From NCBI GenBank assembly GCA_034432855.1, contig DAOUBA010000011.1:1-22605 (forward strand): a DNA stretch of 22,605 bases. The letters run 5' to 3'. The notes beneath the pieces were generated by a model that worked only from the letters and a program-made list of their open reading frames with translations, searched no databases and was not told the origin of the DNA. Source of the stretch: DAOUBA01 sp034432855. GTDB taxonomy: Bacteria > Chloroflexota > Anaerolineae > B4-G1. Both the position numbers and the translations under genes were made by a program. Positions 1-7,295 of the stretch are shown here, piece by piece (the first letter of the stretch is position 1; the number at the start of each line of letters is the position of its first letter).

Positions 1-129
1 GGCCAGGTCTATGCTGATCTCAAGCCGATGTATGATTTTCACACGCGGGACCTGCTGCAAAAAATAAAGGAGGTAGGTCTTGGAGGACGCAGACGCCATC
101 GTCGCCAATCGGCTCAAGCTGCTGGCTGA
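1..129 (+). CDS. C-terminal fragment of a probable MntA-type nucleotidyltransferase (antitoxin)
   Basis: Frame 1 is open from the window edge to TGA at 127-129 and reads GQVYADLKPMYDFHTRDLLQ followed by a basic tail. Only about 42 residues are visible, so no catalytic motif can be checked. The call rests on context: the frame runs into a HepT gene starting at 80, and MntA (an AMP-transferring minimal nucleotidyltransferase) is normally encoded just upstream of HepT, often overlapping. The 50-bp overlap is long but plausible. The RBS AAGGAGG for HepT (67-73) lies inside this frame. An unrelated upstream gene end cannot be excluded. Confidence 0.45.
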   Translation, partial: GQVYADLKPMYDFHTRDLLQKIKEVGLGGRRRHRRQSAQAAG

Positions 130-511
130 ATACACAGATGAGTTGCGCGATTACAAGACCCAGATCACCAGTTTCCGGGTGTATCAGGATAACAAGATGC
201 TCCGTCGGGCTGTCGAGCGCACACTCCAGGTGGCTATAGAAACCTGCCTGGACATCGGCCGGCGCTTGATTGCCCTGGAGGGATTCCGTTACCCGGAAGA
301 CAACCAGGATGTCTTTCGAGTCCTGGCCGAAGAAGAAGTTGTACCGGAGGGGCTCTTGCCGGTATTGCTGGATATGGCCCGCTTTCGCAACCTGATTGTG
401 CACGAGTATGCGCGAATAGACGACGTCTTGGTGTACGGTATCTTGCAGAAGCGGCTGGACGATTTGGATGCTTTTGCCCGCGCCGTGCAAGCCTATCTGG
501 AATCCTCGTGA
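80..511 (+). CDS. hepT: HepT-like HEPN RNase toxin (DUF86 family)
   Basis: A 143-residue all-helical protein of usual HepT length. Near the C-terminus it carries RFRNLIVHEY (residues 101-110), the HEPN RX4-6H catalytic motif (R103, N104, H108) followed by X-Tyr (Y110). In characterised MntA-HepT pairs the HepT is a ribonuclease, and the Tyr of RX4HXY is AMPylated by the partner nucleotidyltransferase to neutralise it; every one of these residues is present here. The start is TTG at 80, supported by AAGGAGG at 67-73 with ideal spacing. The stop (TGA 509-511) overlaps the GTG of the downstream GT4 glycosyltransferase in a GTGA, implying translational coupling. Family assignment is secure; toxicity is inferred from the family. 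Confidence 0.88.
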   Translation: MEDADAIVANRLKLLAEYTDELRDYKTQITSFRVYQDNKMLRRAVERTLQVAIETCLDIGRRLIALEGFRYPEDNQDVFRVLAEEEVVPEGLLPVLLDMARFRNLIVHEYARIDDVLVYGILQKRLDDLDAFARAVQAYLESS

Positions 512-1650
512 GTGGCCCTGTCGTCCTCGACGCCCGCACCGCCGCCGATCACTTCCCCGGCATCGGGCGCTACGTCGTGAACCTGGCCCGCGCGCTGGTG
601 CAGGAAGCGCCAGATTTCCCCCTTGTGCTATTGTACGATCCATCCGCCCCTTCCCGCCTGGCTCTGCCCGACCTTACCCGGGTGGCCTGTCCAGTTTCGC
701 CCTTCTCGTTGCGTCAGCAATGGGCCGTGCCCCGAGCGCTGCGAGATGCCCACGCTACGCTCTACCACAGCCCCTACTACCTGATGCCCTACCGCCCCGG
801 CATTCCCACCGTACTCACCGTCCACGATCTGATCCCGCTTCTGTTCCCGCAGCAGAGCAGTGGCCGCGCCCGTCTGCTTTTCCGCTGGACGATGGCGCTG
901 GCCCTAAACATTGCCCAGCGGGTCATCGTTGTCTCCAGCGCAACGCGGGATGACCTGCTGGTACATTTCCGTGTTCCGGCTTCAAGCGTCGCCGTTATTC
1001 CCGAAGCGGCCGACCCCGCCTTCCACCCCCGCCCTCCGGGCGAAGTAGAGACAGTCCGCCGCAAATACGGCCTGCCGGAATCCTTCATTCTTTACCTGGG
1101 CTCCAACAAACCCCACAAGAACCTGCCCCGGCTGATAGAGGCCTGGTCGCAGGTTACGCAATACGGAATACGCAATACCCTCGTCATCGCCGGCGTCTGG
1201 GACCCCCGCTACCCCGAAGCCCACTTCCTGGCGGAGCGCCTGGGTCTGCAGAACGTCCGCTGGCTGGGGCCCGTGCCCGAGGCCGACCTCCCCGTCCTCT
1301 ACAGCGCCGCGACCCTCTTCGTCTTCCCCTCCCTCTACGAGGGCTTTGGCCTGCCGGTGCTGGAGGCGATGGCCTGTGGGACGCCAGTGGTCTGCTCCAA
1401 TACCTCCAGCCTGCCGGAGGTGGCGGGGGGGGCGGCAATCCTGGTAGACCCGCTCGACGTGGGGGCCCTGGCGCTTGCCGTCAAACGGCTGTGGGAGGAC
1501 GAGGCCCTGCGGCAGGAACTGCGGGAGCGCGGACTCGAGCAGGCAGCGTGCTTTTCTTGGAAGCACACCGTGAAAGAAACCCTGGCCGTCTATGCCGATG
1601 CAGGTCGGGTAGCCAAGCCAACCATCGCTTTGACAACCGGCGCAGAGTGA
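508..1650 (+). CDS. Glycosyltransferase family 4 (GT-B, GT1/GT4 type)
   Basis: A 380-aa retaining sugar transferase with two Rossmann-like domains. The N-terminal acceptor domain opens with VVLDARTAADHFPGIGRY (the GGIGRY-type loop). The C-terminal nucleotide-sugar domain shows FILYLGSNKPHKNLPRLIEA (about 193-212, with the donor-phosphate-binding Lys) and the EX7E motif, E278 to E286, within YEGFGLPVLEAMACGTPVV. No signal peptide or membrane span is evident, so it likely acts at the cytoplasmic membrane face on a lipid-linked or polysaccharide acceptor. The GTG start overlaps the HepT stop by 4 bp. A small in-frame repeat (1155-1178) encodes TQYGIRNT in the loop before a core beta strand. The last codons contain a promoter for the next module. 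The exact sugar cannot be read from sequence. Confidence 0.93.
   Translation: MSGPVVLDARTAADHFPGIGRYVVNLARALVQEAPDFPLVLLYDPSAPSRLALPDLTRVACPVSPFSLRQQWAVPRALRDAHATLYHSPYYLMPYRPGIPTVLTVHDLIPLLFPQQSSGRARLLFRWTMALALNIAQRVIVVSSATRDDLLVHFRVPASSVAVIPEAADPAFHPRPPGEVETVRRKYGLPESFILYLGSNKPHKNLPRLIEAWSQVTQYGIRNTLVIAGVWDPRYPEAHFLAERLGLQNVRWLGPVPEADLPVLYSAATLFVFPSLYEGFGLPVLEAMACGTPVVCSNTSSLPEVAGGAAILVDPLDVGALALAVKRLWEDEALRQELRERGLEQAACFSWKHTVKETLAVYADAGRVAKPTIALTTGAE
1155..1178 (+). repeat. In-frame TACGCAATAC tandem repeat inside the GT4 gene
   Basis: TACGCAATAC occurs twice, at 1155-1164 and 1169-1178, a 14-bp period with GGAA between. The repeat adds residues TQYGIRNT between an alpha helix (LIEAWSQV) and the next beta strand (LVIAG), a loop that tolerates insertions. 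I recall similar CGCAATAC repeats being dispersed in Chloroflexota genomes; only this one is seen here. Confidence 0.55.
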
Positions 1651-1658
1651 GGTACTAT
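1630..1658 (+). promoter_or_regulatory. Sigma70-type promoter for the second MNT-HEPN module
   Basis: TTGACA (1630-1635), a 17-bp spacer, then TACTAT (1653-1658). The consensus -35 and ideal spacing are inside the last codons of the upstream GT4 gene. The predicted transcription start (about 1665) is just at the Shine-Dalgarno AGAGGAGG (1663-1670) of the GTG at 1681, so any leader would be very short. Predicted only from sequence. Confidence 0.55.
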
Positions 1659-1680
1659 ACACAGAGGAGGTTATGATCCC

Positions 1681-2082
1681 GTGACTGCCCTCACCGAGGA
1701 CGCGATGCGTGCATACCGTATGGGTTTTCGGGCTCGTCTCGAACGCCGGCGTGAAGCGCAAGAGCGGCTTCGTCAGCGGGCCCTCCAGGCTGTCGAAGAA
1801 AGGGTCCCGTGCGTCATCGCTCGTTCGTCCTCCGTGCAACGAGCCTACCTGTTTGGCTCTCTGACCCGCCCCGGCGCTTTCCACGAAGCATCCGACATTG
1901 ATATCGCCGTCGAGGGCATAACAGCTCAGGAGTATTTCGCCCTCTGGAGGGCCTTGGAGCAGGCTCTGCCCGATTGGGAGGTTGATCTGCGCGACATCAC
2001 CTCTCCCTCCCATTTTTCTGACCTAATTCGCAAGACCGGAGTGTTGATTTATGAACGAGCAGATTCGGTTGCTGCAGGCTGA
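1681..2082 (+). CDS. Minimal nucleotidyltransferase (MNT, MntA-like antitoxin)
   Basis: A 133-aa pol-beta superfamily nucleotidyltransferase. The strand-helix motif is LFGSLTRPGAFHEASDIDIA: G59-S60 and the metal-binding D72-x-D74, with a third acidic residue probably D102 (WEVDLRDI). The GS-to-DXD spacer is 11 residues, one more than the common GSX10DXD. In MNT-HEPN pairs such proteins AMPylate or otherwise block the HEPN partner. The start is GTG at 1681 behind AGAGGAGG (1663-1670); the ATG at 1673 is followed within two codons by a stop and was rejected. The 3' end overlaps the following HEPN-like gene by 32 bp, typical of these pairs. Confidence 0.85.
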   Translation: MTALTEDAMRAYRMGFRARLERRREAQERLRQRALQAVEERVPCVIARSSSVQRAYLFGSLTRPGAFHEASDIDIAVEGITAQEYFALWRALEQALPDWEVDLRDITSPSHFSDLIRKTGVLIYERADSVAAG

Positions 2083-2524
2083 GATACGGGCCGATTTGGA
2101 AGCCATCAGGGAGGCTTACGAAGCCCTGAACACGGTTAGCAGTCGCCTGGATGGAGAAATGGGCATTGTGGCGGGCTACTACCTGCATGTGCTCTACGGT
2201 CTGTTCGAGGGGCTTTTTGCTCGCATCGCCACAACCTTTGGGAATCAGGTTGCCGACAAGTCCCAATGGCACACACAGCTGTTACGACGCATGACCCTGG
2301 ATGTGGAGCAGGTCCGTCCCCCGGTGATCAGTCGCGAAACCTACGAATGCCTGGAGGTGTTGCGCCGTTTTCGGCACCTGTTCCGTAATGCCTACGTCCT
2401 GCGCTTCGATCCGGATCGCTTGGCGGCTGTTGTGCACAGCGCCCGTCGGCTGGAGCAGTTGTACCGGCGTGACTTGGAGGCTTTCTTGGGCTTCCTGGAC
2501 AAACTGGCCGAAATGGGAGATTGA
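2051..2524 (+). CDS. HepT-like HEPN protein with altered RX4-6H motif
   Basis: A 157-aa predicted all-helical protein paired with the overlapping MNT gene. It belongs to the HepT-like group with a signature of the form RFRHxFRHxY near two-thirds of its length. Here the segment is RFRHLFRNAY (residues 106-115), so the position I expect to be the catalytic His after R108-X4 is N113. R108, R112 and Y115 remain. This suggests weakened or lost RNase activity, or a partner-binding role, though the expected residue comes from my memory of the family rather than an alignment. The next gene starts 46 bp downstream, so the unit reads MNT, HEPN, GT87. The family call is fairly firm; activity is uncertain. 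Confidence 0.75.
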   Translation: MNEQIRLLQAEIRADLEAIREAYEALNTVSSRLDGEMGIVAGYYLHVLYGLFEGLFARIATTFGNQVADKSQWHTQLLRRMTLDVEQVRPPVISRETYECLEVLRRFRHLFRNAYVLRFDPDRLAAVVHSARRLEQLYRRDLEAFLGFLDKLAEMGD

Positions 2525-2570
2525 GTTCCTTCGCACCCTGGCCTCCTCGGTGTTTTGTGCGAGACCTCAG

Positions 2571-3794
2571 ATGTCTGATGGATTGCGCCGGCTGCATTGG
2601 TTGCTCGTAGCGGCACTGATTGGGCTATATGCTGGCTGGATCGGCTACGTCATCGCTCGTAACAAGCCGTGCGACTTTTATCTTTACTATCTGGCCGCGT
2701 ATGGATTTGCCCACGGGGAGGACGTTTATGGCGAGGTTGACTGGGCACGACTGGCCCAGGAGACGCACGTCACCAATTATGCGCCTCCCTACCGCTACCC
2801 GCCGCTCACCGCCCAATTGGTCTGGCCGCTCACCGTGCTTGCCCCGCGTCTGGCTGCCCTTATCTGGTTGAGCGCGAGTGCGCTGGCATTCATCGCTTCG
2901 GCCTGGTTGCTCGGGCGCTCATCCCAGTCGCCGTTTGGGGTTCCGTTGGCCCTGGGCATGCTCCTGTTCTTCGTGCCGTCGTTGACCACGTTGCACGCCG
3001 GGCAGGTCAACGGCTTTCTGCTGCTCGCCCTGGCCTTTGCGCTGTACGCCTTTGCCCGTCGGCGTCCCGTGTGGTTGGGCGCCGGAGTGGCAATCGGCGC
3101 GATGCTCAAGTTAGTGCCTGTGGCACATCTGGGCTACCTGGCGTGGCGTCGCCAGTGGCGGGCTGCGCTCGCCGGCGCGATCGTGATCGTGCTCCTGCTG
3201 GGGAGCGCGATCCCCCTGATCGGCCGGTCGGGCCTGGCTTCCTACGCACGCAACTTTTCCACCCTGGGCGCGGTGGGTGGCCTGATTCCCGGCGGGGCCA
3301 GCCAATCCGTCGGCAGTTTCTTCGCCCGTCTGTTGGTAGCCGGGGAGGGGCGCTGGGCCCTTACCGACGCGCCACAACTGGCTCGTTGGTTGGGGTGGGG
3401 CGTATCATTGCTGCTCGTCGTAGCGACGATGGCCCTGTGTTGGCCGCGTGGTGACCTATCCAACCTGTTCGCTCTGGAATTCGCGCTCGTGACCACGACG
3501 GCGAGCCTGGTGACGCCCTATGTCTGGTATCACCAACTGGTCGTGCTGCTCATCCCGTTCTTCATTCTGGTCGAGCGCGCCCTGACCCGGCCACGTCTGC
3601 GCTGGATGCTCGTCCCGCTGGCCATCGGCTACGTCGTGACCGACGTTCACGGCCTGGCCTGGCACCACCTCGAGTTCTGCCCCTTGCTGGTCTCGATGCC
3701 GTTCTACACCGCGCTGATGCTGTGGGGACTGCTGGCGTGGATAATCATGCAGCAGAAACGTGCGCCGGTTGACGACAGGGGGACCCGGTCTTGA
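2571..3794 (+). CDS. GT87-like polytopic glycosyltransferase (DUF2029)
   Basis: A 407-aa integral membrane protein with about 9-11 hydrophobic spans. The family pattern appears early: an aromatic-rich segment CDFYLYYLAAYGFAHGEDVY, then YRYPPLTAQLVWPLT (the YPP motif), and later a Lys-containing loop (MLKLVPVAHLGYLAWRRQW). GT87 enzymes are GT-C fold mannosyltransferases that use polyprenyl-phosphate sugar on the outer face of the membrane. The start is placed at ATG 2571, because the open frame upstream overlaps the HEPN gene and encodes non-hydrophobic, atypical sequence; the Shine-Dalgarno here is weak. The stop overlaps the next gene's TTG start by 4 bp (TTGA). The sugar and acceptor are unknown. 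Confidence 0.85.
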   Translation: MSDGLRRLHWLLVAALIGLYAGWIGYVIARNKPCDFYLYYLAAYGFAHGEDVYGEVDWARLAQETHVTNYAPPYRYPPLTAQLVWPLTVLAPRLAALIWLSASALAFIASAWLLGRSSQSPFGVPLALGMLLFFVPSLTTLHAGQVNGFLLLALAFALYAFARRRPVWLGAGVAIGAMLKLVPVAHLGYLAWRRQWRAALAGAIVIVLLLGSAIPLIGRSGLASYARNFSTLGAVGGLIPGGASQSVGSFFARLLVAGEGRWALTDAPQLARWLGWGVSLLLVVATMALCWPRGDLSNLFALEFALVTTTASLVTPYVWYHQLVVLLIPFFILVERALTRPRLRWMLVPLAIGYVVTDVHGLAWHHLEFCPLLVSMPFYTALMLWGLLAWIIMQQKRAPVDDRGTRS

Positions 3795-5161
3795 AAACGC
3801 TACTCTACACCTGGCTGCCGCGACTGTGGCATGACAACGGCTCGCGTTGGTTGCTTCTGCTGTACTTGGCTGCATTCCCGGTCTTGTTTCGGCCTGTGCT
3901 GCACGGGAGCGACCCGCTGGGATATTATGCCTGGGTGCGTTCGGCGGTCATAGACGGCGACCTGAATGTGGACAACGAATTCCACGATCTGCATTTTGAC
4001 GAGTATCACCAGATCATCACTCCGACCGGCCACCGTGCCAATCAATGGTCTGCGGGGCCGGCCTTGTTGTGGTCGCCTTTCTACTTGGCGGCGCACGGCT
4101 TCATCACTTTGCAGGCTCATCTGGGTGGCCCCTGGCCGGCCGACGGCTACAGCCTGCCTTATACGGTAGCGACCGGCATGGCCTCGACAATATATGCCCT
4201 GGCGGGGTTGTTTCTGCTGTACTCGCTGGCCCGACGCTATGCTGTCGATTCTGTGGCTGCGCTGGCGGTCATTACCATCTGGTTTGCCTCCCCGCTGGTA
4301 TTCTATATGTACAGTAGTCCGATGATGTCCCATGCAGTGGACGTCTTTGCCTGCTCACTGTTTTTCTGGGTTTGGCAGCGCACGCGCCCCTGGCCAACAG
4401 GGCGGGGTTGGATTGCCAGGGGCGCATGTATCGGCCTGTCCACGCTGATCCGACCACAGAATATCCTGCTTGGCATCCTTCCGGTACTGGACTTGGGTCA
4501 AAAACTCTTTGACCATGACAGTCCACGTCGGCAGCGGATCGGCGTGGTATTGAGGGCGGCACTGGGTTTCGGTGTTGGCATCCTTATGTTTATGGGGCCG
4601 CAGATGGTCTTTTGGCGTATTGTGTACGGTTATTGGATCGTCAATACATACACGTTCGGCCAAGATGTTACACTCTTCACTCCACTCCAGCCCCATGTAC
4701 TGGAGGCGCTCTTTTCGACCGATCGAGGCCTGTTCTTTTGGTCGCCCGTCTTGCTGCCTGCCCTGGGTGGTCTGGTGGCGCTATTCCGGCAAGATCGTCG
4801 CCTGGCTCTCCTGTTGGTGCTACATTTCTGTGTGCAGTGTTATGTGATCAGTTCCAACATCTGGTGGAACGGGGCCCCCAGTTTCGGCGCGCGATACTTT
4901 CTAGGCAACACACCCGCGTTTGTACTAGGACTGGCAGCACTTGGGGAAACACTGCGCAAACGCATAGGTTTCAGACCGTTCGCCGCCGTATCGGTCGCGT
5001 TTATCGTCTGGAATTTGTTGCTTCTCGTCCAATACGTGTTGGAGACGGTCCCGCGCATTGGCCCGGTAAACGTAGGGTTGATGGTACGCAACCAGTTCAC
5101 GGTGATACCCGAAAACGTTCCCCGCATCATCCGCGCGTTGATTTCCCGAATGTCGGAATAG
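3791..5161 (+). CDS. Polytopic GT-C glycosyltransferase, ArnT/GT39-like
   Basis: A 456-aa membrane protein with about 10-12 hydrophobic spans. After the first span there is an extracytoplasmic loop with HGSDPLGYYAWVRS, an acidic residue followed by YY as expected for a GT-C catalytic loop, then QWSAGPALLWSPFYLAAH. Family members transfer sugars from polyprenyl phosphate. The start is TTG 3791 with AGGGGGA about 7 bases upstream, overlapping the GT87 stop by 4 bp. The next membrane protein starts 12 bp after the stop, so the three GT-C genes form one transcription unit. The exact family is less certain than for its neighbours. Confidence 0.72.
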   Translation: MKTLLYTWLPRLWHDNGSRWLLLLYLAAFPVLFRPVLHGSDPLGYYAWVRSAVIDGDLNVDNEFHDLHFDEYHQIITPTGHRANQWSAGPALLWSPFYLAAHGFITLQAHLGGPWPADGYSLPYTVATGMASTIYALAGLFLLYSLARRYAVDSVAALAVITIWFASPLVFYMYSSPMMSHAVDVFACSLFFWVWQRTRPWPTGRGWIARGACIGLSTLIRPQNILLGILPVLDLGQKLFDHDSPRRQRIGVVLRAALGFGVGILMFMGPQMVFWRIVYGYWIVNTYTFGQDVTLFTPLQPHVLEALFSTDRGLFFWSPVLLPALGGLVALFRQDRRLALLLVLHFCVQCYVISSNIWWNGAPSFGARYFLGNTPAFVLGLAALGETLRKRIGFRPFAAVSVAFIVWNLLLLVQYVLETVPRIGPVNVGLMVRNQFTVIPENVPRIIRALISRMSE

Positions 5162-5173
5162 CAAAAGGCCACT

Positions 5174-6700
5174 ATGCGTGCATTCGGCAGATTGACCGGA
5201 ACAATACAGTGGCATCAGTCTGGCTGCTTGGCAACCGGTGTATTTCTGCTGTCTTTGTCGCTGTATGTGAGTACCCTTGCCCCGGGGCTGTTGTGGGGCG
5301 GCGGAGACTTTGCAACCTATCAGACACTCGCCGCTCTTGGCAAACCGAACGTCGAAGGCGGCATTTTTGCCCATTCGCTGTGGGTTATCCTCGCCCACCC
5401 TTTCACGCGCCTGCCCCTGCGCGACCCCGCCTGGCGGGCCAATTTCGCCTCCGCCGTCTTCGCCGCCGTGGCACTGAGCCTGCTCTTCCTCTCCTGCCTG
5501 CACATGATCCGTTCGAGAGCGGCCTCCCTGTTGGCAACCGGCGCGCTGGCTGTCTCCCACACCTTTTGGACATACGCGGTGATGCCCAAGGTCTACTCGC
5601 TCAACGCGCTGCTCCTGATCGCCTGCATCTACCTCCTCCTGCGCTGGAGAGAAAACGCGCCAGACCTTTACCTGTACCTGGCCGCTTTCCTCTACGGCAT
5701 CAGTTTCCTCAATCACCTGGTTATGGCTACCGCAGCGCCGGCGTTCGTTGCCTTCGTCGGCCTGGTCCTGTGGCAACGCCGGAAATCACACCCGCTTCTA
5801 CTTCCGGCGCTGCTCGCCTGCCTGTCCTTCGGATTGGGGCTTGCCCCGCTGATGTATTTGTCCATCCGAGTGGGCACCGCCGCGGGCGTGGGAGGAGCCT
5901 ACATCGGATTCCTGAAAGGGCTGGGATACGCTCTCGTACATCCGTCCGCCTTGCTCAAGGGCATCGGCTGGAGCGCCTTGCTGGGGACGTACCAGTTCCC
6001 GGTGACAGTCCTCGCCGGACTCTTCGGTCTCTACTTGTTGTGGCAGCGCGACCGGCCGGCAGGTCTGCTGATCCTGCTGGCGATTCTCGGCACGTGGGCC
6101 TTTCTGCTCGGCGCGTTGGACCCGCGGGCCGGCGGAGTCTATGTCTGGAACCTGCACTACTACTTGCAGGCTTATGTGCCGTTTGCATTCGCCGTCGCTG
6201 CCGGGCTTCAGGTCCTGTGGGAACGCTTTTGCCCCCGAGTCTTGCACAAACTTGCCGTGATCGCACTCAGCCTGTTGCTGCCGATAGTCGTCTATGCGGT
6301 CGCGCCGCACGCCGCCCGCAATTTCATCTCGAACCTGCCCGACTTTCGCCCGTTGCCCGGCCGGGATAACCTGACCTATGTCCTCTCCCCCTGGAAACAT
6401 CACGAGACCGGTGCACGCGAGTTCGGTGAAGAGGTCTTCCGTATCTTGCCACCCAATAGTGTGCTCTTTGCCGATTACAGCCTGTGGACCATCTTCAATT
6501 ATCTCCAGGTCATAGAAGGCGCTCGACCGGATGTGACGTTGGTTATGCTCGACCAGGACCAGGCTGCCGTGATTCAGGGGTATCGCTCCAATCCCAACCT
6601 CTTCTTGGCTGACACCTACAGATACTATGATCTGGCAGGGATTCGCCAACGCTTCGAGATCATACCAGAAGGCCCGATCTACCGGCTGATTCCCAGGTAG
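5174..6700 (+). CDS. DUF2723 membrane protein (TMEM260-like O-mannosyltransferase family)
   Basis: A 508-aa polytopic protein. The N-terminal region matches the DUF2723 layout: SLYVSTLAPGLLWGGGDFAT (the GD of the family's tGDs element), an HP-type loop (ILAHPFTRLP), then a long hydrophobic series with SHTFWTYAVMPKVYSLNALL and GISFLNHLVM. The soluble C-terminal part contains LPPNSVLFADYSLWTIFNYLQ and ends YRLIPR, like other family members. The eukaryotic relative TMEM260 is a protein O-mannosyltransferase; bacterial members are presumed GT-C enzymes. The start is ATG 5174, 12 bp after the preceding gene. It closes the run of three membrane transferases. Confidence 0.82.
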   Translation: MRAFGRLTGTIQWHQSGCLATGVFLLSLSLYVSTLAPGLLWGGGDFATYQTLAALGKPNVEGGIFAHSLWVILAHPFTRLPLRDPAWRANFASAVFAAVALSLLFLSCLHMIRSRAASLLATGALAVSHTFWTYAVMPKVYSLNALLLIACIYLLLRWRENAPDLYLYLAAFLYGISFLNHLVMATAAPAFVAFVGLVLWQRRKSHPLLLPALLACLSFGLGLAPLMYLSIRVGTAAGVGGAYIGFLKGLGYALVHPSALLKGIGWSALLGTYQFPVTVLAGLFGLYLLWQRDRPAGLLILLAILGTWAFLLGALDPRAGGVYVWNLHYYLQAYVPFAFAVAAGLQVLWERFCPRVLHKLAVIALSLLLPIVVYAVAPHAARNFISNLPDFRPLPGRDNLTYVLSPWKHHETGAREFGEEVFRILPPNSVLFADYSLWTIFNYLQVIEGARPDVTLVMLDQDQAAVIQGYRSNPNLFLADTYRYYDLAGIRQRFEIIPEGPIYRLIPR

Positions 6701-6730
6701 CACACGCATTGTGCACGAGAGCAGGATCCG

Positions 6731-6739
6731 TGCTATAAT
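6731..6739 (+). promoter_or_regulatory. Extended -10 promoter element for the third MNT-HEPN module
   Basis: TGCTATAAT (6731-6739) is a consensus extended -10 (TGnTATAAT). A loose -35, TTGTGC, lies at 6709-6714 with a 19-bp spacer. The box overlaps one candidate ATG (6738). If active, translation more likely starts at ATG 6750, close to the predicted transcript start. Confidence 0.5.
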
Positions 6740-7295
6740 GCTTCGCAAGATGGACAACGCTGATGGATTAGCCCACTCAGATCAGGCCATCCGGTGCCTT
6801 ACCGGATTTTCGGCACGTTTTGTTCCCCTGCTCAAAGCATTGCGAAAGGCCTGCCGTCAGCATTACGGCCGACGCCTGGTCACCCTCGCCGTCTTTGGCT
6901 CTTTGGGACGTGGAACCGCCGGGCCGGAATCCGATGTGGACCTGCTCGTCATCGCCCGCTCACTTCCCCGCGGGCGTATTCCTCGCGCCGACGATTTTAC
7001 CCACGTCGAACAGGCTCTAGAGCCGATCCTGCATCAACTGGCTGCCGATGGGGTACACACCCGCTTCTCGCCTATCATCAGGACCCCCGAGGAGATCGAA
7101 CAAGGTAGCCCTCTGCTGCTGGATATGATCGAAGACGCTCTTATCCTCTACGACCGTGATCGGTTCTTCGCCAGAAAGATAGAAGCGCTACGCGAGCGGC
7201 TGGCCGCGCTGGGCGCCCGGCGGGTCTGGCGGGGCGAGCAATGGTATTGGGACCTCAAGCCGGACTATCGGCCTGGCGAGGTGTTTGAGATATGA
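6738..7295 (+). CDS. MNT-domain nucleotidyltransferase (MntA-like)
   Basis: A pol-beta superfamily nucleotidyltransferase with VFGSLGRGTAGPESDVDLLV, a canonical GSX10DXD motif, preceded by a helix typical of the fold. At about 185 aa it is longer than minimal MNTs, with a C-terminal helical extension ending YWDLKPDYRPGEVFEI, similar to larger MntA homologues. Start is uncertain: ATG 6738 has AGCAGGA about 10 bases upstream, ATG 6750 fits the TATAAT box at 6734, and GTG 6711 is also in frame. The stop overlaps the HEPN start in ATGA (7292-7295). It is presumably the antitoxin or regulator of the adjacent HEPN protein. Confidence 0.85.
   Translation: MLRKMDNADGLAHSDQAIRCLTGFSARFVPLLKALRKACRQHYGRRLVTLAVFGSLGRGTAGPESDVDLLVIARSLPRGRIPRADDFTHVEQALEPILHQLAADGVHTRFSPIIRTPEEIEQGSPLLLDMIEDALILYDRDRFFARKIEALRERLAALGARRVWRGEQWYWDLKPDYRPGEVFEI

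Noticed and set aside
982..2013. A - strand open frame across the first GT4 gene and MNT gene
   Set aside because: It is antisense to two coupled genes with clear motifs; its composition looks like reverse-strand noise.
4612..6369. A long + strand open frame (about 585 codons) spanning the end of the GT39-like gene and most of the DUF2723 gene
   Set aside because: It is out of frame with two well-supported membrane proteins, is Arg/Pro-rich with no recognisable domain, and arises from GC-rich codon bias.
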